Origin: Coix lacryma-jobi var. lacryma-jobi | Lineage: Eukaryota > Streptophyta > Magnoliopsida > Poales > Poaceae | Length of the DNA: 64,000 nt | Direction: 5' to 3' | Assembly: GCA_009763385.1 (NCBI GenBank) | Contig: CM019822.1 | Span: 7,162,127 to 7,226,126 of the forward strand | Shown: one piece after another, positions 34,301 to 47,500 of the stretch | Layout: every line of letters starts with the position of its first letter | How positions within the stretch are numbered: position 1 is the first letter of the stretch | The notes under the pieces: model-generated | Seen by the model: only the letters and a program-made list of their open reading frames with translations | Told to the model about the DNA's origin: nothing | Database searches by the model: none | Program-made: the position numbers and the translations under genes

Positions 34301-36709
34301 ACCAGCTCCTAGCTCATTTTGAGAAGAGAGATAAAAATGGCTCCTTGCTACAGTGCACAGAGGAGCCAGAGCCAAAGCCGACCAAAGCTCCACCAAACAG
34401 GGCCAAGTCAGTTACAAGATAGGAATAGCCAGGAAGATTGTATAGAAGTGAGAACTCACGTGTTTGACGATTCAACATAGTTGCATACGATAACAATTTT
34501 TCCCAGCCACAATAGGCCTTTGCATTGGATCTTTTGCTCTTGTGTAACATCACCGAAAAACCGCCACCTTTTATTTCGCAAATCATATAGCACTAGCCCG
34601 TGAGAGCCAGCAACTGCCAAGTACATCCCATCATTGCTTGCCACCACATGTAGCACTGGCCAGTTCTGGGAAATGTACGAAACCTACTTCGAAAAATATA
34701 TATTATCATAAAAATGCATCATCAAACAACAGAGGTTGCAGCATTTTTACCTGTCAAATAAATCAAAGGCAAAGAAATTAACACTTAACTGGAACATTAA
34801 GATGCAATATCTTCAGCTCATCAGCATCATCCGGTTGCACTAAAAGGATTCGATCATCCCCATAAAGAACCTGATGGGAATATGTTGTGCCTGAAAGCCC
34901 TCTGTTTAGGCAACATTTGGCAAATGAGAAAGCAAGAACCCTTTTGGACAAGCTTTCTTCGACAGCAAATAGCTTATATCCATTATCATCCCATTGAATG
35001 TGTGATGTTCCTCCCATAAGAGGCTCAAATTTTAAAGCGCTAGGTTTCACCATTGGAGATGAGGCAGAATTTGAACCAGTTTGACGAATAGTACACATCA
35101 ACCGACATCCAGACACAGACCATACAGTAAGTCCCCTAAATTTCCACCCAACTGCAAAAGCACAATTGTCAGGCGTCCAAGATATACAGGCAACAGGACC
35201 GGTATCTTCCACTGAATACCTACAATTTTTTACCCAAAAAGAAGGAAAAGGAGTAGTTACAGCTCAGCTTCTCAAATAGAATAACCAAAAGTAGAGTGGT
35301 GTGAATTCACATGGTTGCACCTTAACATAAACACAAGATAACAACATAATGCTAAAAGTGTGTTATCTAGACAAAAGTGTCTCACAAATTAGCATGGATT
35401 TGAAATCTCAAATCAACTGCCAGAAAGTTAGATAGCCAATCATAAGTATCCATGTAAGAGTACTATAGCTTGTGAACAATAAAAATGTCATGCGAGACTT
35501 ACCCCCAATCATACAACGAAATGGTTCGTATATGCCGTGTGTTTTCTGCCAGATCATACAATTCAACAACACCTCTACTGCACCCGACAGCTAGAATCTG
35601 CTGCTCAGAAGCCACAGATGTACACATCGCATCATCAGTGTCCAACCATCTCTCCACTCTGATGCTGCCAGGCTGCCTTAATCCCTTCTTACCAATAGTA
35701 CAGAGGGCAATGTGACAGCCTGAGTACAGAGCAACCAGCAACCTTAGCTTCACCGACAGCTCAACATGGACAATAGAAGCATTGCCTGTGCAGCAAGGAG
35801 CAGGCCTTGCGTTAGAGTTTTCTCGCAAACTGGGAGGATCAAACACCAATGCATCTACGATAGCAGTAGGTTTCTCAGACGAACACACAGAGCAACCAAG
35901 CTTGAAGCTGTCTGAGAACTGGCAAGCAACAACAAATACATAGACATCACTTAGCATCGCAAGTAGGAAGAGCGCGTACAGCAGACCTATTTCGCACCTA
36001 TTAATCAGTAACTTACAATAAACAAAAGTTGCATGCATTTCCATGTACCTCAGCGTTCCAGGACACGACCTGCACATGCCCATTGGATAGTCCGAGGAGC
36101 ATGCTTTTGCTGTCACACACGAAATTGCTCCTGCAACACGACATCAAACTTACAAGTCAGCTCCCCTGCAGTAGTGGAGGGCCTCATTCTGTAGACGAAG
36201 AGTTAAGGAGCGGCGAACAGTACGTTATAGCAACGCCATTGGCGAGAGGAACCTTCTCGGTGATGATTAGGGATATACTAGCCAGGCAAAGCCCCGGGAC
36301 CTGCTTGCCACCGACGATCAGTTGCTTCCCCAAGTGCTGAACCTTGTAAACGTAGAGGTAGAAGGAAGAGGTCTGCACACAGCACACAGAAACAGCATGG
36401 TGAGTCTGCCGCGGCGGCGGGACGGGAGCGAGCGAAGTGGTCCGAGAGGGGGAGTGGGCTGACCAGGACGGCGACGGTCTTGGCGTCGGGGCTCCACACG
36501 GCGTGTGCGTTGTGGCCGTGGGCGGCGAGGGACTCCGGGGAGCGGTCGGAGCGGGCCAGGCGCACCCGGTGCTGCGCGGAGGACCAGAGGTGGAGCGAGG
36601 CCGGGCAGACGGCGAGGAGGAGGCGGCCGAGCACGCGGAGGAGGACCACGCGGTCCGAGTCGTCCGGGTCCAGCGGGATCGACTGCGGCCACCCGTACGC
36701 CAGGTACAT
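28316..36709 (-). CDS. RIC1: RIC1 homologue, Rab6/Ypt6 guanine-nucleotide exchange factor subunit, 22 coding exons
   Basis: Predicted protein of about 1124 aa. Exons (minus): 36709-36464, 36372-36224, 36130-36049, 35918-35503, 35219-34790, 34683-34460, 33996-33801, 33701-33559, 33484-33310, 33194-33141, 32963-32787, 32033-31921, 31783-31601, 30995-30938, 30652-30593, 30490-30449, 30368-30238, 30162-30027, 29950-29873, 29704-29588, 28560-28498, 28417-28316. All are GT-AG and in frame. It starts MYLAYGWPQSIPLDP, as plant RIC1 proteins do. The N-terminal half is WD40-like propeller sequence (SWTPDNCAFAVGWKFRGL; LHVVASNDGMYLAVAGSHGL). The RIC1 domain lies at about residues 710-930 (QAQTILHCLLRHLLQ; HSLEWLLFTVFDADIS; MFEECFQQRWYRTAACYIL). 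RIC1 pairs with RGP1 in yeast and animals to activate Rab6-type GTPases at the Golgi; the plant role is inferred. Length is that of the family. An intron holds a small MITE. Confidence 0.94.
34201..34404. mobile_element. Small MITE in a RIC1 intron
   Basis: Lies in the intron between exons 6 and 7. Ends are GTCCCCGTTTGGCACTGC and the inverse of GGCCCTGTTTGGTGGAGC, with two internal copies of CTCCTTGCTACAGTGCAC. The form resembles common grass MITEs with CGTTTGG or TGTTTGG ends. Family and target duplication are not settled. Confidence 0.5.
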
Positions 36710-37080
36710 CGCGGCGGCGGCGAAGGCGGCGGCGGGCGCGCGCCCCCTCGCCGGTCGCTGGCGGGCGAGATGCGGGGCGGGGAGATCTGGAAGGAAAGGG
36801 GGTTGTGACTGGTGGCCGGTGCGATGCGGGCGATGCAGCAGTTTTTTTTTTTTTGGCTGTATTTTTTTTTTCTCTTTTTTTTCAGGGCAGTTTTAAATCT
36901 TTGCTTCAGAATTCAAGATCAGAAGATCAGATGGCGGGTTAGCGTCGGAGGCAAAACACCATTAGCAGATGCTGCCTGCCGTTGCTTCCGATCCGGACAT
37001 CCGTTGCCGTTAGCAGTAGCACTAGCAGAAAGATTGGACTCGAACACAGGTTTGGTGCTGCACCGAATCACGCTACGTGA
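36710..37080 (-). promoter_or_regulatory. RIC1 leader and promoter region
   Basis: GC-rich up to about 36830, then T-rich runs (plus-strand TTTTTTTTTTTTGG and similar near 36840-36880). Presumed 5' UTR and promoter of RIC1. No TATA box recognised. ORFs on the plus strand here are antisense or GC-rich noise. Confidence 0.4.
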
Positions 37081-37319
37081 GGTGTTGTTTAGTTTTGGAA
37101 AGTATTTGAGAAATACATTGTAGTATTTTCGTTGTTATTTGACAAACTTTGTTCAAACATAAGCTAACTAAGCTTAAAAGATTCGTCTCGACATGAGCAT
37201 ACTAAAAGTACCATTAATTATTTTTTATCTATATTTAATGTTCTATGCATGCAGCTAAAGATTGATGTGGTGGAGAATCTAGAAATATTTGGGGGAAGTG
37301 GGGGAAACTGAACAAGACC
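37081..37319. mobile_element. Tourist-like MITE upstream of RIC1
   Basis: 239 bp with ends GGTGTTGTTTAGTTTTGG and the inverse of GGTCTTGTTCAGTTTCCC. This is a diverged member of the abundant grass MITE group with (GGCC)TTGTTTAGTT ends. Flanking trinucleotides are TGA and TAA, a decayed TAA duplication at best. Confidence 0.6.
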
Positions 37320-38004
37320 TAAATTCCAGTTTTGGTACTGTACCTGACCGTTGGCATGGCAAATCATGATGTCACGTGCCAGCTAGTCATTTGTACAGGA
37401 TTATTATGTTCGTGTACAGACAAGTGTGAATTTGTTCAATCGCAAGTTGCTGCTAGGATATTACAGCTGTGATTCAGATTTCTGATTGTGTGGCTCGTTA
37501 CGATGAGATCCTCAAAATATATATAATAAAAAAAGAGTCATGGTTAATCGGCCAAATAGTACTCACTACATGTTGCTAAAAGAAGTTGGTTTAGCCAAAA
37601 CTTGAGTCAAATATTAGAATTATAAATCATGAATAAATATGAAAAGTTTTTAAGTTTTTTGAGTTTAAAATTGTGACCATATGAGCACTGGAAAAATATT
37701 TTAATTTAAATATGCATATGTCACTTTTTAATAAATATTCTTTTAAAGAATAAGACATTAAAGTTATGTTTTTAAAATTGTGCTGTTCAAAACAACTTCT
37801 TTAAGTAATCTGGAGGAAGTATGTGATTTGCTTTGACACTCCTTCAACTTCCAACTACATCACTTAACAAGTAAAATGCTAATCTAATATATTTTTTAAA
37901 ATTGACGAGTACTTTCTCGGGTCACAAATAGAATACTGTTTCATTCAAATTATAAGTCATTATGACTTTTTGGATGCATAGTTTTTTCTACGCATCTAGA
38001 TGTA

Positions 38005-38260
38005 CTCCCTCCGTATTGGTAAAAGAAATCGTTTTGGACAGCGACACGGTCTCCAAAGCATTACTTTGACCACTTATTTTTTAAAAAAATTGTTATAAAG
38101 TAGTATATGTATTTTTTTATGAAAGTATCTTTCAAGATAAATTTGTTTTAATGATTTTTATATCTCTAAACTTAACAATTTAAAAATTATTTATGATTTA
38201 TATTCCCGATGTATGACTCAAACCTTATCCAAAACGGCTTTTTTATCAATATGGAGGGAG
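38005..38260. mobile_element. Stowaway-type MITE, 256 bp
   Basis: Flanked by TA (38003-38004, 38261-38262). Ends CTCCCTCCGTATTGGTAAAA and the inverse of CTCCCTCCATATTGATAAAA. A different family from the CCAAATTAT group. No coding capacity. Confidence 0.88.
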
Positions 38261-38810
38261 TATATCGAGAACATTTAGTCTGTTCACTTAAACTTATTAG
38301 CGCTTATCAATCATGTTTATCAACCATGGTACATAGTGTTCCCACACAACAAAAACAGCCCCAACCCCAGCCATAACCACAATAAGTCATGCTGAACAAA
38401 GTCATTGTTTTTTAATCCAAAGGGAAGAGAGTTTGCTATCTAGATTGAAATCAAAGTGAGTCAGAGTTGCATTGAGTATTACATACATACAACAACGTTC
38501 GCCGCTATCGCCGTGAACGTTGTTGGCCTGAAGCTACAAAGCGACACGCCCCTATGTTCAAATCATTACATATATTGCTAATAATACATCATCCACAAAA
38601 GTTTATGCCATAAAAGACCATGTTGTTCCTTGTTTCCCATATTCGCCAAAAGATTCCAAGCCTATTTGACAAAGCTTATCCATAGTGATTACGGGTCTGA
38701 TGTGATGCATGATATCAGGTGCAAAGAAGCCTAAAGTGACCCACTTTTATGACAAGTTTGAAATAAGTTTCGCCGAACTAGATACATAGTAAAAGCTATG
38801 CATCTATAAA

Positions 38811-39063
38811 CAGTGGCGGATCCAGAAACGGCCCACGAGAGGGGCTAAATACATAGAGACCAAGTTTGGACCGAAATTCTCCTTATATTTTTGGCTCATG
38901 AGAGATTTTTGGTAGATTTTAAGGTGATTTAGACTAAATTTTCCACTATTTTTGTAGCCCGCAAGAAATTTTGGACTAATTTAAAGAAAATTTAGAGTAT
39001 TTTTTTACTAAAATCCTATATATATTTTTGGGCCAAGGGGGCTCCCCCCCGGATCCGCCAATG
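38811..39063. mobile_element. hAT-type MITE, 253 bp, with perfect 8-bp target duplication
   Basis: Begins CAGTGGCGGATCCAG and ends with the inverse of CATTGGCGGATCCGG. The 8-bp sequence TCTATAAA lies directly on both sides (38803-38810 and 39064-39071). An 8-bp duplication and CA(G)TGG-type ends mark it as hAT-derived. No coding capacity. Confidence 0.9.
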
Positions 39064-40098
39064 TCTATAAATGCTAGAACGGGAACAATATGAGTAATGC
39101 TTTCAACCTTTGGCCACAAATTGATCTTACTTGTTAAGTTTGAATGTTTCGAAGTGGTAAAGAATAAACTTATGACTCAATTGGTGTGGCTTAAAGGGGC
39201 TCCGAATCCTCTATTGTATTATTGTATAAATGCTACTGTAGCAGGAGCCACGTGAAGCTATCCATACCTAGCTCCACCGGCTCCTCATCTATTCTCTAGT
39301 TTATTTTTAGGCTACTAAAGTCGTAACACTTGTTTACTACAATATGAAATAGTGACAAATAGAACCACAACCCCTAAAAGCCACACCAAACAACCCTTGA
39401 AACAACGATGGTAGTTAACATTTAAAATGGTCGTCTTCGTATAAGCCTAAGGACGTGTTCGGTTTCCTGCGCTAGACTAGCCTGGCTCACGTAGGTGAGA
39501 CATGCCCTCTTTAGCCATGCCCTGGACATACAAGATGCACTACCTCAGCTAGGCTATAGGGTATCGCTATTTGGTTACCTGGCTGCGCATGTGCTCGCGA
39601 TGGTTGGGAGAGCCTCGCGTGCTTAGCACGCGCTAGCGAGAGCTCCAGCGGGACATGCTCAGCAGGAACACCCAATTCCTACATACGCGAGCAGCACGGC
39701 CCTGGGACGGAGGTTGCATGCGCAAGGACAGGCCCTGATCGATAGGTAGGCAACCAAACAATGGAGGGCTGCACCCCGCATACATTGCTGGAGCATCACG
39801 AAAACAAATATGCCCTAAAAGTCACCTATTTAGCTATTTATGACCGCTGGTGACACTAGAAGGAGCAGGTCACTCACATATAATCTTCATTGTCACCTTG
39901 TATTCATCTACGTAGTAGCACACCATTGTGCCACCTAAACACTATCTGATTTTATCTATCTTCTCTCCGTGCCACCTAATACAAATGGACCACCAAACGA
40001 TGGCATACCTCTCCAATTTCATCTATCTTGCTCCTTTCTTTATGTCACAACAGACATGAAAGCGATAGCGTTGATCACTGTTTGTAGATACCATGATG

Positions 40099-40262
40099 CA
40101 GTGGTGGATCTAGAAACACATTAAGGGAGTGGCTAAACTAGTGTAAAGGAATTTTAGACCGTGTCGGGTAGGGCTAAATGTAAATTAAACTGAAAAAGGA
40201 ACTACTAAAGGGATTTTTGGTTCACACCTCAGGTTGCAGCCCGGGTCCTGGATCCACCCTTG
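40099..40262. mobile_element. hAT-type MITE, 164 bp, with perfect 8-bp target duplication
   Basis: Begins CAGTGGTGGATCTAG and ends with the inverse of CAAGGGTGGATCCAG. CCATGATG flanks it on both sides (40091-40098 and 40263-40270). Ends are related to those of the element at 38811-39063, so it is probably a shorter member of the same group. Confidence 0.88.
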
Positions 40263-40812
40263 CCATGATGAAGGTTATTGAAGGATTAAAGGTTTGATGG
40301 GTAATGGCAACAAAGTGGTGGATTCTCAACGTGCCACACTTGCATACGTGGCACATGAAGGTAGTAGCAATGGAGCTCAGTGAGGGTGGGTCATGGCCTC
40401 TCTAGGTTAAAAAAACTAAATAGGTATCTTTAATTTCACTCCTTTAAGAGACTAAAATGTTAATCTATCTCCTTTGTTGGCCAAACTCCACTAGGTAGTA
40501 AGCTGGTATAAAGTTGCCCGTTTGAAATATAAACTGTTTTTTTTCCTTAGGAACATACTCCCTCCGTTATAGAAGTATATTTTATACTCAACCTAATGAT
40601 ACTTATTATACATCATAAACATTAGTAAAGTGTTTTGTATATCTCATCAAATTTTAAAATGTTTAACTGAAAAGAAGCAAAGATGTGTGTTTATTTTGGG
40701 ACAGAAGAGTTCGTTCTTCTAGTGAAATTAAACAGATTCCTATTAAATTGCCACCTTAGGGCCTACGAGACGGTGCAAGACAAGTTTAGTCAAGAATGTA
40801 TTTTACAAAGTA

Positions 40813-41071
40813 CTCCCTCCGTCCTAAATTATAAGTCATTCCAAGAATCTTGGAGAGTCAGTTTTTCAACTTTGACCAAAATTTTAGAGAGAAATAGAAA
40901 GATTTATGATATCAAATATGTATATTATGAAAATATAACCAATAAAAAAAATCTAATTATACTTAGTTTGTATCATAAATATTATTATCTTATTATATAA
41001 ATTTGGTCAAAGTTGAAAAACTTTGACTCTCCAAGATTCTTAGAATGACTTATAATTTGGGACGGAGGGAG
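40813..41071. mobile_element. Stowaway-type MITE, 259 bp
   Basis: Flanked by TA (40811-40812, 41072-41073). Same family as 2971-3228, inverted relative to it. Lies about 470 bp beyond the APC4 stop codon, so it may be close to the 3' UTR. Confidence 0.9.
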
Positions 41072-41536
41072 TACATTACCAACTCGAACGATAAAAGAAT
41101 GAATCAACATAAAATGTCTTCTTTTTACACATCAGCCCTAGTAACCATCAAGAAATGGTGAACCTTACCTCTAGATTTGTAACACAACTACACAAGTACT
41201 CGCTATAACACATGATCAGAAATGGTTGAACGCTGAACGGTGATTAAATCAAAGATATCGCGACACCATATCCCATTTTGCTCGCTTTCCAGAACCACGA
41301 TGGGAGTCCAACTTGCAGGGCAAACATCTGGATGACAGTAAAAGCAGCTGCGCACTTGTAACCACGCTGACTAGCTTCAGAACCCGAGCGTGGACTGTGC
41401 ATTGCCGTGAAGACGAGACAACGTTTCAGTACATATTTGCCATGTCCCGGCTTCTGCCTCCAGGGCAACAAAACAGCAGACAGCTGATTTTTTTCACAGA
41501 AATGTCTGAGCTGAAGGTAAAGGAATCGGATAATAA

Positions 41537-44500
41537 TCACTCCATATCAGAAATTTCATCTCCCTCCTCTTCCTCATCCTCATCAAGGATATAAACCAAG
41601 GCATGCCTCCGAGATGAAAAAACACAGGCTACTCCTCTTGATGCTGCATAAAACAATCAGAGAAGGAGACATATTGTAATGACAAATAAGATCCCTGTAT
41701 AGAAAGTTCATGCCCAACGTACCACTGACTGCAAGTGGAGTAGATACTGTGTGAGGTATGCTACGAACTTTCCCATAATCTGTGTCCAACTGCAGATCTA
41801 GTGCCTGCAAGTGCCGTGACAGGGAAGAAGAAAATATATTAGTACCATTACCATTTAACAGAAAAGGAAAGGTCATAATTACTAACGAGTAATAAAATAG
41901 CACAAAATTAAGTTGTTGCCAGCACACCAATTTGAAGACGTCGCTAATGATTGTATAGAGAGCTGCTGAGAAATTAAGCATATACCAGGAGGTCAAACAT
42001 AAAGGAAACAAGAATTATTACCACTAGTTTTTGCAAACTGTAAATATTTGCAGGGAATGTTCCTGGGAGTGGCATAAAGGAAAAGTTCTCTGTCTGCAGC
42101 ATCACCATCCAAGATTTTCCAGGGCTATCACAACAAGACGTTTCACTCAGTAGTAAAACTACCTGGTTGTCCTGTTTGAAAAATGGGTAATTATTACTTT
42201 TGCATGCTATGCCAAGTATTGTGCAAAAACTGGAATATTGTCTGAACAGATACAACATCAGTACCTTATAAAGTGACAGGTCAACACACTCATATTCGTC
42301 AGGTATATGCAACAGAAAACCTGAAAGTGACGCCATGCTGAGGGCAGTGCAACAGTTACCAGAGTCCTTTATCACACCGATGCAATTTCTTTTATTTAAT
42401 GATCCATCAGGTATCTTGAAGCATACATAGTCAGTCAAGCTATAGGAGGATTCCTCATGTGGTGAATCTTCATCCTGCTTTTTTAAGTAACAATGGTTAA
42501 ACAACATCATCAGCGATGCAAGGTATGTACATGAGTTCCAGACAGGCATAGTAGCAGATAATAACTTAATGAATATGATTTACTTTATGAACATGGTGCG
42601 TACAGGATGTGGGTAATAATGAGCACTTGTCAAAAAATCACTAAAGAGAACATGAACCTTATAAAATGATATTGATGTTGGCGTGCAGGATGATGACAAG
42701 GTAACTGATGATGTAACAGGGTATAAAGGAAGCAATCCTTGACATTGTATCTGCGAAGAGATAGTGGTAAATGGCATCAAGAAAGCCTCCTTCAAGCTGA
42801 AATGGATGACAACAGAAGTGGTAAGTGCAGCATAAACAAAGCCAAAGGCAAGGAGCAACACATTTGAAATTTTTACTGTGGAAAGTGAAAATACAAAGAC
42901 ATGATAAAATATTGAATGTTCAAGTAACAACAATGTTAGTTAAAACAAGTACGATAGATGAAATATCAAAGTCAAGCAATGGAGACAACATCTGGTACAG
43001 ATTTCTAAGTTATAAAATGACTCACCTAACTTCCAATTCATTGAATTGCTTTACCAAACTCTTTTCCAAAAATTGGGTGTCTGTAAATCCTCCAAAAACT
43101 ACTAGTTGCTCTACATGTCTTGCAGTATCCCTGAAAACCCATGTTGAGCAGAAACAATAAATGTGGGAAGCCAGGAAAACATCATCACAAATTAAAAACA
43201 GCTAAACTAAATAATGATGGCAAAAACACATATATGAACAAACAACGGCTCCATGTGACTGAGTGTCTTTTAATAACTTTTGCTGGTTTGGACACAAGAT
43301 TCATAAATCTTTTTTTCTCTACTTTACTTTCAAAAAAAACTTTTTTCTCTACCAGCTGGAGGGCTGCTCAGCATTATAGAAGTGGAGAAATAAAGTACAA
43401 ACAGCTGGAATGAATCCAGCAAAGAACATACACGACGTGCCCAGAAAACCATAGCACACATCACATACGGCTCAAACAGGATTCATGGACCATATATCCC
43501 AAGATCTTCAATAACTGGCTCCAGAGGACAATGCATTTTCCAACACTAAGATAACAAGTGTAGAAAAAAAAACTAAAAATTGCAAATTTCAGAAGTAATT
43601 CCTGTGAGTTAACCGGCATTTATAAAATTCATGGTAGAACACACCAACCATGTCAGGCTATAACATTCTTATGTACATTTAACCCTACTGGAGGGGTTTG
43701 GCATGTGCATGATAGTTATCTTATAAAAAAAAACAATGGATGAATATAATTTAATAACACTTTTTAACTTTTAGACAGGAAATACACGACAGAAAGTGGA
43801 ATGTTACTTACATATCACACTCAATTCTCTCATCTGCTTCAAGTAGCTGTTTGATTGGATCCTTATCAAGAAGGAACTTAAGAAAAATCACCACAAGTTC
43901 ACTACAAAGAATGAGACCTGGTAATTAATAACAAAACATTGATACATGATTTGTGAATCAAGAGAATATAACAGGAAAAAAAAGGACTAACCTGTTTGCT
44001 GCTGGAACTTGGTCGGTAGGTTCATTTAATAATATTTTAACAGACTTTAAAACCCAGGCGAAGAAATTTTGAAACTGGGAAACAGTTAACAGTGGTAGTT
44101 ACTATAAAGTATAGAACAAACCCCCCAACATAATATCACCATCAACCATGATGCATAGAGGATTAGAGCATAGAAACACATACTATAGCACAAACACAAT
44201 GCACATCAAATAGCATGTGACTAATAAAAGCACGATCAATGCATAAATGATATTGGTAACCATAGATTCAATTAGGTGTATCAAAATCTACAGATTAATT
44301 TGAAGATGACATATTCGGATCCACAAGGACAGCAGAATTTAGGTACTAAGAAAACTACATTTAGGAGAATACTATTGGAACATAATTGGTTGTTCAAACA
44401 TTCACTGGCAAATGGTAGGCAACTGCAGGAATATTTGTTCAGCCTACTACTCGAATAAGCACAGTCAGTGGGATGAATCTGACGCACTTTGATCATTAAA

Positions 44501-47500
44501 AGAAATTGGACATTATTTAGGTAGGAGGTAGAAGCTTCATTTTCAAAAGATTAAAAAAAAACTAATTCAAACGAAGGTACTACAATATGCAAAAGGAAAA
44601 TAAAAGGTACCAGATAAACAACAGTGGCTGCAACCCTCGAGAAGCGCTCAACTTGAACAACTAACATCCCTATACTCTCAGTTACACCATCAATAAGCTT
44701 TTCATCTAACCCGATAATTTGAAATCGTGAACGCCATCTTGCAAGGCCTCTTAATTCTGCAAGTCTGAATGAAATAATCTCTACTGCAGGCTGTAAATAA
44801 AGAACATAAATAAGAAGACGCTCAATTTTTGCAATAGAAACTAAGAAAAAGGTACATGCATCTGTAATACTTGTTAGTCCAGCAAAATTATATGACCTTG
44901 AATTTAGGGAATCACATAATTAGCTATATTTTCATGCAGAAAATCCAGTTTGGCATCCCTAACTAGTACTAACAAAGCTCTATAGTATCCACTGCTACAC
45001 AAAACAAACTGGAAAACCATAGTGTAGGTGAATGCTTCTGTGGCATCAGTAGGTAGTAGCTGACCTGAAGATGCTCAGTGATAATGCCACGAATATCTCT
45101 TCCAGCACTGTCAACAGCCTTGGCTATCCTCTTGAGACCCTACCCCACACATGAATGACAATTTAGGCAGGTTGTCTCACAAAACAAGCTACATAAGTGA
45201 TAGGAGCAACAATTACCGCTTCACCAAGTGAACTAGCTAAAAATTGGTGAAGTGCTGGACTTGTTCGTGTCCCAAACAAAAGGCTCAGAAACTCATCCTC
45301 AGAACTAGATTCCACACCTGTAAGCATATAGAAATTTTCATGTTAGAAACTTTCAGCTATGGAAGAATGAAGGCACAAATCTCCTGATGCTTATGGTTCA
45401 AGAGAAACCATCATACCATGTGCAGATATCAGAATGGGCAAGGCACTAAATTTCTCATGAAATAAACTCATGGCGTTTGACCATTGTTTGGATATTAAAG
45501 ATACAGAAGCACGGACAACTTCGACCAGATCTTGAATACTTGATGCTTGTTGGGACACCTGATGCAGCTCATTTTTTCTTTACAACATTTATGGATGATG
45601 AATACAAATTTTAGTACATGACAATAATAAGCATAAATTGATATGCAGACCAAGAGTTAAAATCCTTACAAGTTTATCAATGAAATACTTTGGGTTTGTT
45701 TTAGTAATGAACTTTTGCACGTTTCTATAAAATCTAATTGTAGTGCGTAAAGCGAGTCATGGGCCCATTAAAAGATAGGTCATTCTAGAACTAAATGTGG
45801 ATCTTTATATAGAACTCAGCATACAACAAGACAATAAGATATGGTTTCTGAACAAGGAAGGAAGTACAACTCAATGAAACAATTATGTCATTACCGGTTG
45901 AAGAAGATAGAAGTATCTAGGTAGAGACAATGTAATCCAGAATTTTCGCAGCTGTGAGAAAGGTTGTCAGTGTCAACCAACTTTCCAAAGCACAGAAGAA
46001 CCAATTTCTGGAGGTTTCTTGATAAAGAGACCTGATATAAGAAAAATGAGTGCACATAACATAATCTCTTTTCTTAAACGAAAGTGCACAGAATCTCATC
46101 TCTAGGAGATTAACATGTGCATCGGAAACTAAGCACCAATTACCTTGCTGACTGAAGCATCCTGGAGATGGTAGCTCTTTCCAGAAGATCCAACATTGAT
46201 TGGGATTTTAGTTATGTTCTGAAATTTCAAAGGCATAAAGCTATTGGTTCATAGAGCATGAACTGGACAAAGAACAATCATAAAAAATGACACAGAAAAT
46301 TGGCAATGGTTTCTGAAATGCCCATAGGTTCAACCGTTGAGATTACACAGGAAAGTAAATAAAGATGCAAATGCATAAAATATGTGAAACTTCTACTCCC
46401 ATATTACACCATCAGCTTGTCAACACATGGAAAAGAAGATGAATTGTACATGTTTAGATACTCAGATGACACCTAGAGTTTGTTGGTTTTGCGGAAAACA
46501 GATATACTGTGGGTCTGCCACTAATAACAATAGCCAAGCCTAAAAGGCTAGGGCTCAACTTCTGTTTGCTTTGTTTAAATTGAGCATATTAACTTCACAA
46601 AATATTTCTGTGTAGAACAGATTTCCAGATGAGCTGTTAGGGTAGAAAGGTCTCCAGAACCAATAACAGGAAACATTGAAGCAGGAGAAAGCATGTATGA
46701 GTATGACAGACTAATTTTTGTTGAGTTCAAATTATGGACAACAACTGAGTTGCTATATTTACTTACTATCTTTCCAACAGGAAATATTCCAAAAATGCTG
46801 AAGCATACACAACCATCTTTGCCACCACTGCACAGAATGTTAAAACGCTGACAGGAAGCACTAGAAAATTCTGGAATAGCTTCTTCGTTCTCATCCGCAA
46901 GACCAGTATCTCCAGAATTTAGTCCACCTATCCTAGGCATCACAGGAGCAGGAGGAAAGAAACGTGTGGTGCGGTCTTCATAGGATAAAAACCCATCCTT
47001 GTCAGGCTGAATAAATTAGCAGAATACTCAGAAATGAGAAGTTTTAGTAGAGACCTAAACTAATTTTCATTAGAGCTGAAACTTTTCATGACTACGCATA
47101 CTATATATGATGTTTAAAATTGGACGGTGCTATATTTTTGTATTACAATGAGATGCAACAATAAGATGGCAAAGGCATTAGCATACCCTTGACAGTGGAT
47201 CGTCTTCTGCCCAATTCAAACATACAATGGAAACATCGTGGGATTTTGTAGTTCTTAGCATCTTCCCGTTCTGCAATGAGATTTCTATTTAGTTATAAAT
47301 GCACAAAGTGACAGTGTAAAATAAAAGTAACAAGTACATCTTGAGTTCTTGACAGCATGAGACATTGTTATATTTCAAGATTAACTGACAGTGGCAAGCT
47401 GTGCAGATTTTGTCTTGTACTCAAATTAAAGCTGGTAGGGAGTATGAAAGATTACATACACTACTAGTACTAACAATTTTGTTGGAAAGAGTGATTGGAT

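Larger units (their letters stand above)
37320..40812. other. Intergenic stretch between RIC1 and APC4, MITE-rich, no gene
   Basis: AT-rich. Holds the MITEs listed separately. It also contains a possible element around 39465-39790 (GACGTGTTCGGTTTCC at one end, GCAACCAAACAATGG at the other, with TAGCCTGGCTCACG words like those at 22790) and a partial Stowaway-like end near 40557. No ORF here has recognisable content. Confidence 0.45.

Noticed and set aside
36437..36942. Plus-strand ORFs of 123-145 aa
   Set aside because: Antisense to RIC1 exon 1 and its GC-rich leader; no independent support.
42580..42657. Extending APC4 exon 15 into VHVLFSDFLTSAHYY
   Set aside because: Preceded by a usable donor (AAG followed by GTTCATG) and not like APC4; the next exon (DEDSPHEESSYSLTDYVCF) joins in frame from that donor.
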